The notes under the pieces were generated by a model. That model had not been told where the DNA came from, searched no databases, and saw only the letters and a list, made by a program, of their open reading frames with translations. A DNA stretch of 64,000 nt from Streptomyces hygroscopicus. GTDB lineage: Bacteria > Actinomycetota > Actinomycetes > Streptomycetales > Streptomycetaceae. Of this stretch, positions 33,589 to 43,900 are shown in pieces. Positions within the stretch are counted from its first letter, which is position 1. Every line of letters starts with the position of its first letter. The position numbers and the translations under genes were made by a program. The stretch spans positions 1 to 64,000 of the forward strand of contig NZ_LBMW01000020.1 of assembly GCF_026168105.1 (NCBI RefSeq), in the 5' to 3' direction.

Positions 33589-33641
33589 AGCGCGCCGGGT
33601 GCGGTCGCTGGATCTTCCGGTTCATTCCGGTGGGTCCCAGC

Positions 33642-33683
33642 TCAGCCGACGCGCTGTCCAAGTACGAGAATTCGGGTGCGCAT
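33642..33683 (-). CDS. ilvB leader peptide MRTRILVLGQRVG
   Basis: This 13-residue reading frame contains the regulatory run Ile-Leu-Val-Leu, one codon for each branched-chain amino acid. Ribosome stalling here when charged Ile, Leu or Val tRNA is scarce should block formation of the terminator at 33551-33588 and allow ilvBNC transcription. The peptide matches the ilvB leaders of Streptomyces as I remember them. The promoter TTGACA at 33715-33720 places the transcription start at or just before its ATG, so it is probably leaderless. Confidence 0.9.
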   Translation of the reverse strand: MRTRILVLGQRVG

Positions 33684-33690
33684 GGCACTG

Positions 33691-33720
33691 ACCCTCCCCC
33701 CGGCACGCCATCACTGTCAA
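33691..33720 (-). promoter_or_regulatory. ilvB operon promoter
   Basis: TTGACA (33720 to 33715) and GAGGGT (33696 to 33691) are 18 bases apart on the minus strand, seven bases before the leader ATG. The -35 overlaps the stop codon of the upstream cdgC-type gene at 33717-33719. Confidence 0.6.
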
Positions 33721-36700
33721 GTGGGTGGGACGGGAGTCTCATTATGTGAGCGGAGAGCCGTGCCGCCTCCGAGAACGGCGGCCACACCAGTGGTGTACAC
33801 CCCCGCGCCTCCGCCGGCGAAGGCGGGCTCCACCGGAACGCGCGGCACCGGATAGTTGCCGGAATTCAGCGCCCGGCGCAGCCGGTACTCGTCCAGCGGC
33901 CCGGAGAACGCCATGCCCTGCCCATGGGTGCAGCCCATCGCGCGCAGGGCGACGACCTGCTCGGGCAGATCCACGCCGTCGGCGATGGAGGGCAGGCCCA
34001 GATCGGTGGCGATGCGGAGCAGCCCGCTGGTGATCTTGTGCAGCCGCGCGGACTCCACGACCCCCTCGACCAGGCCCCGGTCGAGCTTCAGCACGTCGAT
34101 CGGGAGTCGGCGCAGCGCCGCGATGGCCGCGTAGCCGCTGCCGAGTCCGTCCAGTGCAACACGGACGCCGATCCTGCGCAGGGCGCCGAGCCGGCGCTCC
34201 AGCTCGTCCAGGGAGACCCGGGGGTCGATGTCGGAGAGTTCGATCATCAGGGCACCCGACGCCAGCCCGTGCCGGGTGAGCAGGGCCTCCACGGAGCCGA
34301 GCGGCAGGGATCGGTCGAGGAGCCGACGGGCGCCCATCCGGACGGCGACGGGCACGGCGAGCCCGGTGGCGGTGCGCTCGGCCGCCTGCTCGACGGCCTC
34401 CTCCAGGAGCCAGCGGCCCAGCTCGCCGGCCTTGTCGCTGTCCTCGGAGACCCGCAGGAACTCCGAGGGCGTGAAGAGCACGCCCTGGGAGGAGCGCCAG
34501 CGTGCCTGGGCGCTGACCGCCGTGATCCGGCCGTCCTCGAGTGACACCACCGGCTGGTGCAACAGGGTGAACTCGCCGTCGTGCAGCGCGGCCCGCAGCC
34601 GGGTGGCCAGCTCGGCCTTCCGTACGACGTCCTGCTGCATCTGGGGCGCGTACAGCTCGACGCGGCCCTTGCCGGCCGCCTTGGCGCGGTACATGGCGAG
34701 GTCGGCGTTGCGCAGCAGTTCGCCGGCGCCCAGACCCGGTTCCGAGAAGGCCACCCCGATGGACGCGGCCACCCGGACATCGTTGCCGTCGATGTCGTAC
34801 GGCTGCGAGAGCGTGAGCCGGAGCCGGTCGGCGAGTTCGAGGATGTGGCCTTCGCGGGCGGTGCGGTCACGGGTGCCGTCGCCGACGATGAGGGCCGCGA
34901 ACTCGTCGCCGCCCAGTCGGGCGGCGGTGTCGCCCTGGCGGACCGAGTCCTGGAGTCTGCGGGCGGCCTGGACGAGCAGCTCGTCCCCGGCCTGGTGCCC
35001 GATCGTGTCGTTGACGGCCTTGAAGCCGTCGAGGTCGATGAAGAGGACGGCGGTGCCGCGGTCGGAGGTGCGGCGGCCGGTCAGGGCCTGCTGGACGCGC
35101 TTGGTGAACAGGGCGCGGTTGGGCAGGTCGGTGAGCGGGTCGTGCTCGGCGTTGTGCTGCAGCTGAGCCTGCAGGCGCACTCTTTCGGTGACGTCCCGGC
35201 TGTTGAAGATGAGTCCGCCCTGGTGGCGGTTGACGGTGGACTCGACGTTGAGCCAGCCGCCGGCACCGGACCGGAAACGGCACTCGATGCGGGTGGTGGG
35301 TTCTTCGGTGTGGCTGGCGGTGAGGAAGCGGCGCACTTCGTGCACCACGCAGCCCAGGTCCTCCGGGTGGATCAGCGCGGCGAGTTCCGTCCCGACGAGT
35401 TCCTCGGCGGACCGTCCGTAGACGCCGGCGGCGGCCGGGGAGACGTACCTGAGGATCCCGTTGGGCGCGGCGATCATGATGACGTCGCTGGAGCCCTGCA
35501 CCAGGGAGCGGAAGTGGTTCTCCTTCTGCGCCAGCTCCTGGGTGAGGGTGATGTTGTCGAGCAGCATGATGCCCTGGCGCACGACGAGCGCGAGCACCAC
35601 GGCGCCCGCGGTGATCAGCACCACGCGGTCGACGCTGTGGCCGTTGAGGACGTTGTAGAGGATCCCCAGCGTGCAGACGGCGGCGGCCAGGTAGGGAGTG
35701 AGGGCGGCCAGCGATCCGGAGATCGGTCGCGTGGCCGGGTAGCGGTCGCGGTCCGCGTCCTGCGGGAGTCCGGCCGGCCGGCGGTCACGTCCGTAGTCGT
35801 GCGTGAGGCCGCGGCCTGGCTCCGGCCGCACGCCGGGGCCGGGACCCGGGTCCTCGGGGTCCACCTGCGGATGCGCATTCCGATGGTCCGGGGGCTGCGG
35901 CCCGGTCCCCCGCTGCTCCGGTACGTGCTCGTGGACCACGCGCGACCGTCCGCGGCCGCCCGGCGGTCCGGGGCGGGTGCCGACCCAGGGTGAGTACGCG
36001 AGGAGCAGCGAGCCGGAGAACCAGCCCGCGTCCAGCAGCTGACCCGAGTGGTAGCTGTTGTGCAGCAGCGGCGAGGTGAACAGGGCGTCGCACATCACGG
36101 TCAGGGCGAGCGCGCCGATGGCGGTGTTGACCGCGGAGCGGTTCACCGCCGAACGCCGGAAGTGCAGTGCGATCACCATGCTGATCAGGGCGATGTCCAG
36201 GAGCGGATACGCCAGCGACAACGCGGTGTGCGCGACGCTCGGTCCGTCGAACTTCGCCGCCTGGGCGAGAGCGAGGCTCCAGGACAGCGTCAGCAGCGAG
36301 CCGCCGATCAGCCACGCATCGAGCGCGAGGCAAACCCAACCCGCTTTGGTGTCGGGCCTTTTGGCGAGCACGAGCAGTCCTACGATGGCGGGCGGAGCGA
36401 AGCAGAGGAAGAACAGGTCGGCGCAGCTGGGCGAGGGGACGGGACTGTCGAGGACGACCTCGTACCAGCCCCAGATCCCGTTGCCCAGGGCCGCCATGGC
36501 GGAGGAGAGGGCGAACAGCAGCCATGCCGGTCGAAAACGGCTGCGGCCGCGGCGGGCGTAGAGGAAGCAGGAGACCGACGCGGTGCCGGCCGCCGCACTC
36601 AGCCCGAAGTCACCCATGAAGAGCGCGACGCTCCGGGAGCCCCAGCCGACAGCGGAACCGACGGCGTATCCCGCGCACACCAGAGCCAGGACGAGTTGCG

Positions 36701-37052
36701 GAACGAAGCTCGTCCGGCCGCCCGGCACCGGACGCCGGGCCAGCACCGCTCCGGGGGAGCTCACCGGACCCTCCCGGTCCGGGGAACCGCCGGATCCCGC
36801 CGGGCTGGGTGCGCGTGCCTCTTGCGGGCGCCGTGCCTGCGGTGGTGGTGATGACCGTTGTGGCCGCGTCTGCGCGACGTCGCCGCTCGCCAGGGTCGCC
36901 GCCCGCGGCCCCGCCGCGTCGGATGGTTCGTCCATAGGCCGTGCATCGCCCGTCGCCCCCCTCGCATGTCTCAAAATTCCGTCCCCGGCGCCGAACGGTG
37001 CGCGGCGCAGCCCCTGTCGGGACGATACACCAGTCTCGTCACTCAGGGACAT
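33717..37052 (-). CDS. cdgC: CdgC-type membrane diguanylate cyclase, GGDEF with degenerate EAL
   Basis: The 1111-residue protein has a disordered N terminus (about 1-110), membrane helices (about 115-340 and 440-500) interrupted by a Pro/Arg/Gly-rich insert of about 95 residues, a PAS domain (about 510-620), GGDEF (about 625-790, intact ARLGGDEFAALI) and EAL (about 800-1065). The EAL domain lacks its motif (VSAQARW where EALLRW is expected) and has DGLGSGY for DDFGTGY, so phosphodiesterase activity is unlikely. In S. coelicolor the protein encoded beside ilvB is CdgC (SCO5511), a c-di-GMP synthase affecting development. The start at 37052 has AGAGGA just upstream. It should make c-di-GMP at the membrane. 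Confidence 0.88.
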   Translation of the reverse strand: MSLSDETGVSSRQGLRRAPFGAGDGILRHARGATGDARPMDEPSDAAGPRAATLASGDVAQTRPQRSSPPPQARRPQEARAPSPAGSGGSPDREGPVSSPGAVLARRPVPGGRTSFVPQLVLALVCAGYAVGSAVGWGSRSVALFMGDFGLSAAAGTASVSCFLYARRGRSRFRPAWLLFALSSAMAALGNGIWGWYEVVLDSPVPSPSCADLFFLCFAPPAIVGLLVLAKRPDTKAGWVCLALDAWLIGGSLLTLSWSLALAQAAKFDGPSVAHTALSLAYPLLDIALISMVIALHFRRSAVNRSAVNTAIGALALTVMCDALFTSPLLHNSYHSGQLLDAGWFSGSLLLAYSPWVGTRPGPPGGRGRSRVVHEHVPEQRGTGPQPPDHRNAHPQVDPEDPGPGPGVRPEPGRGLTHDYGRDRRPAGLPQDADRDRYPATRPISGSLAALTPYLAAAVCTLGILYNVLNGHSVDRVVLITAGAVVLALVVRQGIMLLDNITLTQELAQKENHFRSLVQGSSDVIMIAAPNGILRYVSPAAAGVYGRSAEELVGTELAALIHPEDLGCVVHEVRRFLTASHTEEPTTRIECRFRSGAGGWLNVESTVNRHQGGLIFNSRDVTERVRLQAQLQHNAEHDPLTDLPNRALFTKRVQQALTGRRTSDRGTAVLFIDLDGFKAVNDTIGHQAGDELLVQAARRLQDSVRQGDTAARLGGDEFAALIVGDGTRDRTAREGHILELADRLRLTLSQPYDIDGNDVRVAASIGVAFSEPGLGAGELLRNADLAMYRAKAAGKGRVELYAPQMQQDVVRKAELATRLRAALHDGEFTLLHQPVVSLEDGRITAVSAQARWRSSQGVLFTPSEFLRVSEDSDKAGELGRWLLEEAVEQAAERTATGLAVPVAVRMGARRLLDRSLPLGSVEALLTRHGLASGALMIELSDIDPRVSLDELERRLGALRRIGVRVALDGLGSGYAAIAALRRLPIDVLKLDRGLVEGVVESARLHKITSGLLRIATDLGLPSIADGVDLPEQVVALRAMGCTHGQGMAFSGPLDEYRLRRALNSGNYPVPRVPVEPAFAGGGAGVYTTGVAAVLGGGTALRSHNETPVPPT

Positions 37053-37059
37053 AGTTCCT

Positions 37060-37072
37060 CTACGCTCCGTGA
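37060..37072. promoter_or_regulatory. BldD-box-like sequence at the cdgC start
   Basis: CTACGCTCCGTGA differs at one informative position from TNAC-N5-GTNA, the BldD half-site spacing. It overlaps the ribosome binding region of the cdgC-type gene. BldD is known to control several c-di-GMP genes in Streptomyces; this single match is weak. Confidence 0.25.
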
Positions 37073-37305
37073 CGGCCAGCGAGGATGTGGGCACGTACCG
37101 CGCACGAGGGACTGCGGAGTGTGCCGGAAGCGGAGAGGGCGCGAACCGAGGGTGACCAATGCGCCGGTGGTGCGACCGTCGGCCGGGGACGCGTGGGCGT
37201 GTGCGCGGGCGCGTGCGCGGTGGGCGGAGTTGGCTCGAATCATGCGCTGTGCGGGCCTCAACCGCATGCGGCCCCGCCGGTTCCGCACCCCTCGCCGCGC
37301 CCCCT

Positions 37306-38247
37306 TCACTCCCCGGTCGTCAGCACCACGTTCTCCAGCCGTTCCCCCTGCGCGAAACGGTTCAGCTGGGCACTGAGGAGACGTTTGACACGAGGCCAGA
37401 ACGCCGAGGTGGGACCGCCGGCATGAGGGCTGATCAACAGGCCCGGCGCATGCCACAGGGGGTGTCCTGCGGGCAGCGGTTCGGGGTCCGTGACATCCAC
37501 GGCGGCCGTGATGCGGCCGATCTCCAGCTCGGCCAGCAGCGCCTTGGTGTCGACGACGCCGCCGCGCGCCACGTTGACGAGCAGCGCCCCGTCCTTCATC
37601 CGGGCCAGGAAGTCCGCGTTGACCAGGCCCTTCGTCTCTTCCGTAAGCGGTGTGACGAGCACTACGACATCGGCCTCGGGAAGAAGTTCCGACAATCGGG
37701 AGAGAGGATGCACAAGACCGCGCGCCGACTCACGTTCACGGCGCGCGACGCGCGCCACCCGCGCGAGCTCAAACGGCGCGAGCCGGTCCTCGATGGCGGC
37801 GCCCACCGACCCGTACCCGACGATGAGGACGGACTTGTCGGCGAGCGCGGGCCGGAACCCGGAGCGCCACTCCTCGCGGTCCTGCCCCCGGACGAAGTCG
37901 GGGATGCCGCGGAGCGAGGCGAGGATCAGGGCCAGCGTGAGTTCCGCGGTGCTGGCCTCGTGGACACCCCGGGCGTTGCACAGGCGCACACCCTCGGGCA
38001 CCAGGCCGAGGCCCGGCTGGACGTGGTCGACGCCGGCGGAGAGCGTCTGCACCACACGGAGGGACGTCATCGCGGCCATGGGACGCACCGCGATCTCGGA
38101 GCCCTTCATATAGGGCACGGCGTAGAACGCGCAGTCGGCCGGGTCCGCGGGAAACTCCTGGTCGCCGTCCCAGTAGCGGTAGGTGAGGCCCTCGGGAAGG
38201 CCCTCTATCTCGTCGCTGCGGAACGGAAGCCATACGTCGACAGTCAT
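37306..38247 (-). CDS. D-isomer-specific 2-hydroxyacid dehydrogenase family protein
   Basis: The 313-residue protein has the NAD-binding insert typical of this family: VLIVGYGSVGAAIEDRL, VVVLVTPLTEETKGLV, VNVARGGVVDTKALLAEL and the catalytic His in LISPHAGGPT. It should reduce or oxidise a 2-oxo/2-hydroxy acid with NAD(P)H; the substrate is not clear from sequence. It is divergent from the aldo/keto reductase (75-base gap). No good ribosome binding site precedes the ATG at 38247. Confidence 0.87.
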   Translation of the reverse strand: MTVDVWLPFRSDEIEGLPEGLTYRYWDGDQEFPADPADCAFYAVPYMKGSEIAVRPMAAMTSLRVVQTLSAGVDHVQPGLGLVPEGVRLCNARGVHEASTAELTLALILASLRGIPDFVRGQDREEWRSGFRPALADKSVLIVGYGSVGAAIEDRLAPFELARVARVARRERESARGLVHPLSRLSELLPEADVVVLVTPLTEETKGLVNADFLARMKDGALLVNVARGGVVDTKALLAELEIGRITAAVDVTDPEPLPAGHPLWHAPGLLISPHAGGPTSAFWPRVKRLLSAQLNRFAQGERLENVVLTTGE

Positions 38248-38322
38248 GGTCAGGAGGCTATGCGAAGGATCCGTCACCGCATTGGTTAGTTTGGGGTGCC
38301 AGGAAAGGGAGGACACGGCCAG

Positions 38323-39321
38323 GTGGAGCGCAGGACGATCGGCGCGGGGGCGCTCGAAGTGGGGGCCGTAGGACTCGGGTGCATGCCGATGAGCTGGGCG
38401 TACACCGGTTCGCGGCGGCGGGGCGACGAGTCGCTGCGGACTGTTCACCGGGCGCTGGATCTGGGGGTGACGCTGCTCGACACGGCCGACATGTACGGGC
38501 CCTTCACCAATGAGCTGCTGGTGGGGCGGGCACTGAAGGAGCGGCGTGCCGAGGCGTTCGTGTCGACCAAGGTCGGTCTGCTGGTGGGTGAGCAGCACAT
38601 CGTGGCCAACGGCCGCCCGGGCTATGTGAAGAGGGCCTGCGACGCGTCGCTGCGGCGGTTGCAGACGGACGTCATCGACCTCTACCAGCTGCACCGCGCG
38701 GACCCCGAGGTGCCCGTGGAGGAGACGTGGGGCGCCATGGCGGAGCTGGTGCGGGCGGGCAAAGTACGGGCGCTGGGGCTGTGCGCGATGGGTGTGCGGG
38801 GCGGGCGGCGGAGCGGGGCGCGGCTGTACGACGGCACGATCCGTCAACTGGAGCGGGTGCAGCAGGTGTTCCCGGTGAGCGCGGTGGAGGCCGAGCTGTC
38901 TCTGTGGTCGACGGAGGCACTGGACACGCTGGTGTCCTGGTGCGCGGCGCGCGGGGTCGGCTTCCTGGCCGCGATGCCGCTCGGCAACGGCTTCCTGACC
39001 GGCACGCTGACGCCGGGTGAGGGTTTCGAACCGGACGATCTGCGCGCCCGCCACCCCCGCTTCACGGCCGAGATGATGGCGGCGAACCAGCCGATCGTGG
39101 CCGGGCTGCGGCGCGTGGCCCGCCGCCATGGCGACGACGTCACACCTGCCCAGGTGGCGCTGGCCTGGGTACTGGCACAGGGGCGGCACGTGGTGCCGGT
39201 CGCGGGTGCCAAGCGCGAGCGCTGGGTCGCGGAGAACGCCGGCGCGCCGAGCCTGCGACTGACACCGGAGGACCTGAGGGAACTGGCGGACCTGCCGGCG
39301 GCGCAGGGTTCGTGGGACTGA
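38323..39321 (+). CDS. Aldo/keto reductase
   Basis: The 332-residue protein is an AKR13-like (alpha/beta)8 NADPH oxidoreductase. The catalytic tetrad is visible: Asp and Tyr in LLDTADMYGPF, Lys in VSTKVGL and His in YQLHRAD. NADPH contacts are in the C-terminal PVAGAKRERWVAENA. Substrate unknown. The GTG at 38323 has GGGAGGA ten bases upstream, so it is preferred over an upstream ATG at 38296. It is followed by a hairpin (39382-39405). Confidence 0.88.
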   Translation: MERRTIGAGALEVGAVGLGCMPMSWAYTGSRRRGDESLRTVHRALDLGVTLLDTADMYGPFTNELLVGRALKERRAEAFVSTKVGLLVGEQHIVANGRPGYVKRACDASLRRLQTDVIDLYQLHRADPEVPVEETWGAMAELVRAGKVRALGLCAMGVRGGRRSGARLYDGTIRQLERVQQVFPVSAVEAELSLWSTEALDTLVSWCAARGVGFLAAMPLGNGFLTGTLTPGEGFEPDDLRARHPRFTAEMMAANQPIVAGLRRVARRHGDDVTPAQVALAWVLAQGRHVVPVAGAKRERWVAENAGAPSLRLTPEDLRELADLPAAQGSWD

Positions 39322-39705
39322 TTACGGAAGCTCGGGCAGCCGGGACGGGCGCGACCCCGGCGCACGCCGCTCTCTCCGACTGCCTCTCCGGCCGCCGAGA
39401 GAGGCGCTCTCCCCGGCGCGGCGAGCATTCTTTCCGGCCGAGCGGAGGGGCGCATCCTCCGGCGCGCTGCGCGCTCCGGGGCCGGGAACACATAAGCCTC
39501 CCGGGGCGCGCGCACGGCGCAACGGGCGGCGCGGCTCCGGGCCGGGGGCGGCTCACGAGGGGCGGGGGCCTGACCGATACGGGGAGGGGCCCCAGGGAGG
39601 ACGGCCGATGCGGCGGACGGCTGGTTTCGCGGTGCCGGATCAGGAACCCCAGGAGCGCCGGCGGTGTAGGAAGAGGGGAAGCCCCACGGCGAAGGGACCT
39701 GAATC
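39322..39705. other. Intergenic region with one hairpin
   Basis: This 384-base gap lies between the aldo/keto reductase and the sugar-dehydrogenase gene, both on plus. A 7-bp stem GCCTCTC/GAGAGGC (39382-39405) may be a terminator. The rest is very GC-rich with no supported gene. The ribosome binding site GAAGGGA for the next gene is at about 39691-39697. Confidence 0.5.
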
Positions 39706-40866
39706 GTGCGACGTCGAGCTGCGACGGCCGTGGCGGCCGCGACCGTCCTCCTGCTGACGGCCGGCTGCTCCTCGGGCGGCCACGGGCCGGGCGGCGGCAA
39801 GAGCTTCGCTTCGCGCGGTGCGGGACCGGGATCTTCCTCCCCCGGGGGGACCGCCGAACAGACGCCGCCGGCCAAGGGATCGGTCCGGGTGGTACGTACG
39901 GTCGCCGTGAACCTCAGGACTCCCTGGGGCCTCGCGCCGCTGCCCGAGGGCGGACTGCTGGTCTCGTCCCGGAACGACGGGACGATCGTCCGGGTCGACG
40001 GTACGACCGGGAAGAAGACGGTGCTGGGCAAGGTCCCGGGCGTCGCGGCCATGGGCGAGGGCGGGCTGCTGGGCATCGCCCTCTCCCCCGGCTACGCCTC
40101 GGACCACATGGTCTACGCGTACCTCACGACCGACTCGGACAACCGCATCGTGCGCATGCTGTACGACCCGCAGAAACCGGCCGGTGAGCAGCTGGGCGCT
40201 CCGGACACGGTGTTCAGGGGCATTCCGAAGGGGATGATCCACAACGGCGGCCGGATCGCCTTCGGCCCGGACGGGATGCTTTACGCGGGCACGGGCGAGT
40301 CGGGCGACCGGGGTCTGGCCCAGGACCTCACGTCGCTCGGCGGCAAGATCCTTCGCATGACCCCGGACGGCGAGCCCGCCCCGGGCAACCCCTTCGGCGG
40401 CTCGGTCGTCTACTCCTACGGCCACCGTAACGTCCAGGGTCTGGCCTGGGACAGCGAACAGCGGCTGTTCGCCTCGGAGTTCGGCCAGGACACCTGGGAC
40501 GAGCTGAACGCGATCAAGCCGGGCGACAACTACGGCTGGCCGGACGCCGAGGGAAGGTCGGCCAACCCCGAGTACCACAACCCGATCGCCCAGTGGCACA
40601 CGGACGAGGCCTCCCCCAGCGGCATCGCCTACGCCGAGGGCTCGATCTGGATGGCGGGCCTGCGCGGCCGGCGGCTGTGGCGCATCCCGCTGAAGGGTAC
40701 GAAGGCCTCCGCGCCCCCGCAGGCGTTCCTGATGGACACCTACGGCCGGCTCCGTACCGTGGTGGCGGCCGGCGGCGACAGGCTGTGGCTGACGACGAGC
40801 AACACCGACGGCCGGGGCAAGCCGGCGAAGACCGACGACCGGATCCTGGAGGTGCGGGTGTCGTAG
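39706..40866 (+). CDS. PQQ-dependent sugar dehydrogenase-like lipoprotein
   Basis: The 386-residue protein begins with a lipoprotein signal peptide (VLLLTAGCSSGG, lipobox Cys at about residue 21) and a Gly/Ser linker, followed by a six-bladed propeller of the glucose/sorbosone dehydrogenase family. Motifs include LRTPWGLAPLPEGGLLVSSR, GLLGIALSPGY, YAGTGESGDRGLAQD, YGHRNVQGLAW and the Ca/PQQ loop WDELNAIKPGDNYGWP. It probably oxidises an aldose outside the cell, if PQQ is available. No PQQ synthesis genes are present here. The GTG start has GAAGGGA upstream. Confidence 0.9.
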   Translation: MRRRAATAVAAATVLLLTAGCSSGGHGPGGGKSFASRGAGPGSSSPGGTAEQTPPAKGSVRVVRTVAVNLRTPWGLAPLPEGGLLVSSRNDGTIVRVDGTTGKKTVLGKVPGVAAMGEGGLLGIALSPGYASDHMVYAYLTTDSDNRIVRMLYDPQKPAGEQLGAPDTVFRGIPKGMIHNGGRIAFGPDGMLYAGTGESGDRGLAQDLTSLGGKILRMTPDGEPAPGNPFGGSVVYSYGHRNVQGLAWDSEQRLFASEFGQDTWDELNAIKPGDNYGWPDAEGRSANPEYHNPIAQWHTDEASPSGIAYAEGSIWMAGLRGRRLWRIPLKGTKASAPPQAFLMDTYGRLRTVVAAGGDRLWLTTSNTDGRGKPAKTDDRILEVRVS

Positions 40867-40908
40867 GCCGGCGCCACCGCCATCCCTCCCCGCCACCTCC
40901 CCCGGCCG

Positions 40909-43900
40909 CTATCCCGCCGCCAGACGATCGCCGGTCTCGGTCGGGAACAGCCGCAGCCGGTGGGCCACCGCCGCCGCCTCCCCCCGGCCCGAGACCCCGA
41001 GCTTGGCCAGGATGTTCGAGACGTGGACGCTGGCGGTCTTCGGGGAGATGAACAGCTCCTCGGCTATCTGGCGATTGCTGCGGCCGACCGCGACCAGGCG
41101 CAGCACGTCCCTCTCCCGGTTCGTCAGGCCCAGCGACTGCGCCGGGTCCAGTACGGGCGGCTCCGCAGCGCACGTCGGCGTGAGACGGGCGCGCCGGGCG
41201 AGCAGGTCGACCGACTCGGCGAGCGGCCGGGCACCGATGCGGCCGGCCACCGCGGCGGCCAGCCGCAGCAACTCGGCGGCCCGCTCGCGCGCGTCCTCGC
41301 CGCCGTCCGAGGCCAGCAGGGACTCGGCGAGGCGGTGGCGGACGCGGGCCAGGTCGTAGGGGCGGTCCAGGGCCTCGAAGGCGGTCACAGCCTCGCACCA
41401 GTCGTGCGGCCCGCCACGGCCCTCGGCGCGCAGCAGCTCGGCGTGGAGCCAGCGTTCGTACGCCCGCCACACCGGCACGTTCGTGGCGAGCGTCCTGGCG
41501 CTCGTGCGGAGCCGTTCCAGGATCTCGGCGCGGCCCGGCTCGGCGGCCGGCAGGCCGAGGGCGTCGCCCTCGGCCATGGCGGCGGCGAGCAGCAACTGCC
41601 AGCCGTAGCGCTGGGTTCCGGGCGGGAAGCCCGCGGCCAGGGCGGCGTCGACCGCGGCGCGCGCGTCGGCGAGGCGGCCCTCGCCGACGGCAATCCCGAT
41701 GGTGACGCGCACCAGAGGCAGTTCGTGCTGCGGCATGGTGTCGTGTGTGCCGAAGGAGGCGCGTGCCGCGGCCAGTTGGCGTCCGGCCTCGGCCAGGTCG
41801 CCCCGGCCGAGCGCGAGATGCGCATGGATGGTGGCGCGGAAGCCACGGGGCTTGGCGCTCTGGCCGACGCGTTCCGAGGCAACCCCGGCCTCGGCGGCCT
41901 CGTCCCAGCGGCCCAGGGAGTACAGGGACTCACCGAGGTTGGCCCACACCCAGGCCTCGGAGTCCGACAGACCGAGCTTCCGGGTCAGCTCGAGCCCCTC
42001 GCGGAGCACCTCGACGGCCTCGCGGGAACGGCCGATGCCCTCCAGGTGGGACGGCAGGTTCACATGGAGGCGGCCCGTCACATAGGTGTTGCCGAAGGCC
42101 GCCGCCTGCCGCTTGACCTCGTACATCTCCGCGAGCCCGGTGTCGATGTCCCCCGCCTCGACGAGGAGACCGCCCAGGGTCAGGCGCGCGTTCAGCTCGA
42201 TGTCACGGGCGCCCACCATGCGCGCGTACTCCACGGCGCGCTCCGCGGCCGAGAGCGCGTCGGGGCCCGGAGCGTGCGCCATCGACCAGTTGGCCACCGT
42301 GGCGAGCACCTCGGCGTGCACCTCGGAGGGCGGCAGTCCGCGCACCAGCTCCTGGGCTGTGGTGAGTTCCTTCCAGCCGTCGCCGCGGGCGGTGTTCTGC
42401 ATCAGCCGGGAGCGCTGCACCCAGAACCAGGCGGCGCGCAGGGGGTCCCGCTCGTCCTCCAGCAGACGCAGGGCCCGCTTGGTGATTTTCAGGGCGCGCT
42501 CGCGCTCCCCGCACAGCCGGCCCGCGACGGCCGCCTCGGCCATCAGATCGAGAAAGCGCAGGGGAGTGGTGGCGGGGTCGCAGCCGCAGGGCGGATAGGC
42601 CTCGGCGTAGTCGAGGGGGCGCAGTTCGGCCCGTACGGCGTCGGGGGCGACGTCCCACAGCTCCATCGCCCGCTCCAGCAGTCGCAGTTGCTCGGCGTGG
42701 GCGTGCCGACGGCGGGCCTCCACCGCGGCGTCGAGCACGGCGGGCAGGGCCTTGGCCGCGTCGTGCGCGTGGTACCAGTAGCTGGCCAGACGGGTGGCGC
42801 GCTGGTCGGCTGGCACGAGCGTGGGGTCGGTCTCCAGGGCCCCGGCGTACCGCCGGTTGAGGCGGGAGCGCTCGCCGGGGAGCAGGTCGTCGCTGACGGC
42901 CTCGCGGACGAGGGAGTGACGGAAGCGGTAGCCGTCGCCGTCGGGCGTGGCGAGCAGGATGTTGGCGCCGACGGCGGCCCGCAAGGCCTCGATGAGGTCG
43001 TCCTCGGCGAGCCGGGCCACGGCCGCGAGGAGACGGTACTCGACGGTGGAGCCGCCCTCGGCGACGATCCGGGCGACGCCCTGCGCGGTCTCGGGGAGCT
43101 TCTCGACGCGGACCAGCAGGAGGTCTCGCAGGGAGTCGGTGAGGCCGGTGCAGCAGCCTTCGCAGGCGGCCACCGCCAGCTCCTCCACGAAGAAGGCGTT
43201 GCCGTCGGAGCGGGCGAAGATGTCGTCGACCTGGGCCGGGTCGGGTTCGGCGGCGAGGATGCCGGCGATCTGGCGCTCGACCTCGGCGCGGTTGAACCGG
43301 TCGAGTTCGAGGCGGTGGACCGTGCGGAGCCGGTCGAGCTCGGCGAGGAGGGGGCGCAGGGGGTGGCGGCGGTGGATGTCGTCGGAGCGGTAGGTGGCGA
43401 CGACCACCAGGCGGCCGCTGCGCAGGGTGCGGAGCAGGTAGGCGAGCAGATGGCGGGTGGAGGCGTCGGCCCAGTGGAGGTCCTCCAGGGCGAGGACGAC
43501 CGTGCGGCGGGCGGCGACCCGCTCGAGCAGACGGGCGGTGAGCTCGAAGAGGCGGGCCATGCCCGCCTCGTCGTCCCTGGAGACGCGGCGCGCCTCGCCC
43601 AGTTCGGGCAGCAGCCGGGCCAGCTCGTCCTCCTGTCCGGCGGCGGCCGTGGCGAGTTCCCCTGGGAGCTGTCGGCGCAGGGCCCGCAGGGCGGTGGAGA
43701 AGGGGGCGAAGGGCAGTCCGTCGGCGCCGATCTCTACGCAGCCGCCGAGCGCGACGACCGCGTCCGCGCGGGCCGCCGCCGCGGCGAACTCCTCGATCAG
43801 ACGGGTCTTGCCGACGCCTGCCTCACCCCCGACGAGCAGCGCCTGCGGCTCGCCGGCTGCAGCGCGGGCGAGCGCGTCGGACAACACCCCCAACTCCTCG

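Noticed and set aside
39322..39705. Possible hidden gene in the 384-base gap
   Set aside because: Frames here lack ribosome binding sites and codon pattern, and continue as shadows into the sugar dehydrogenase gene.
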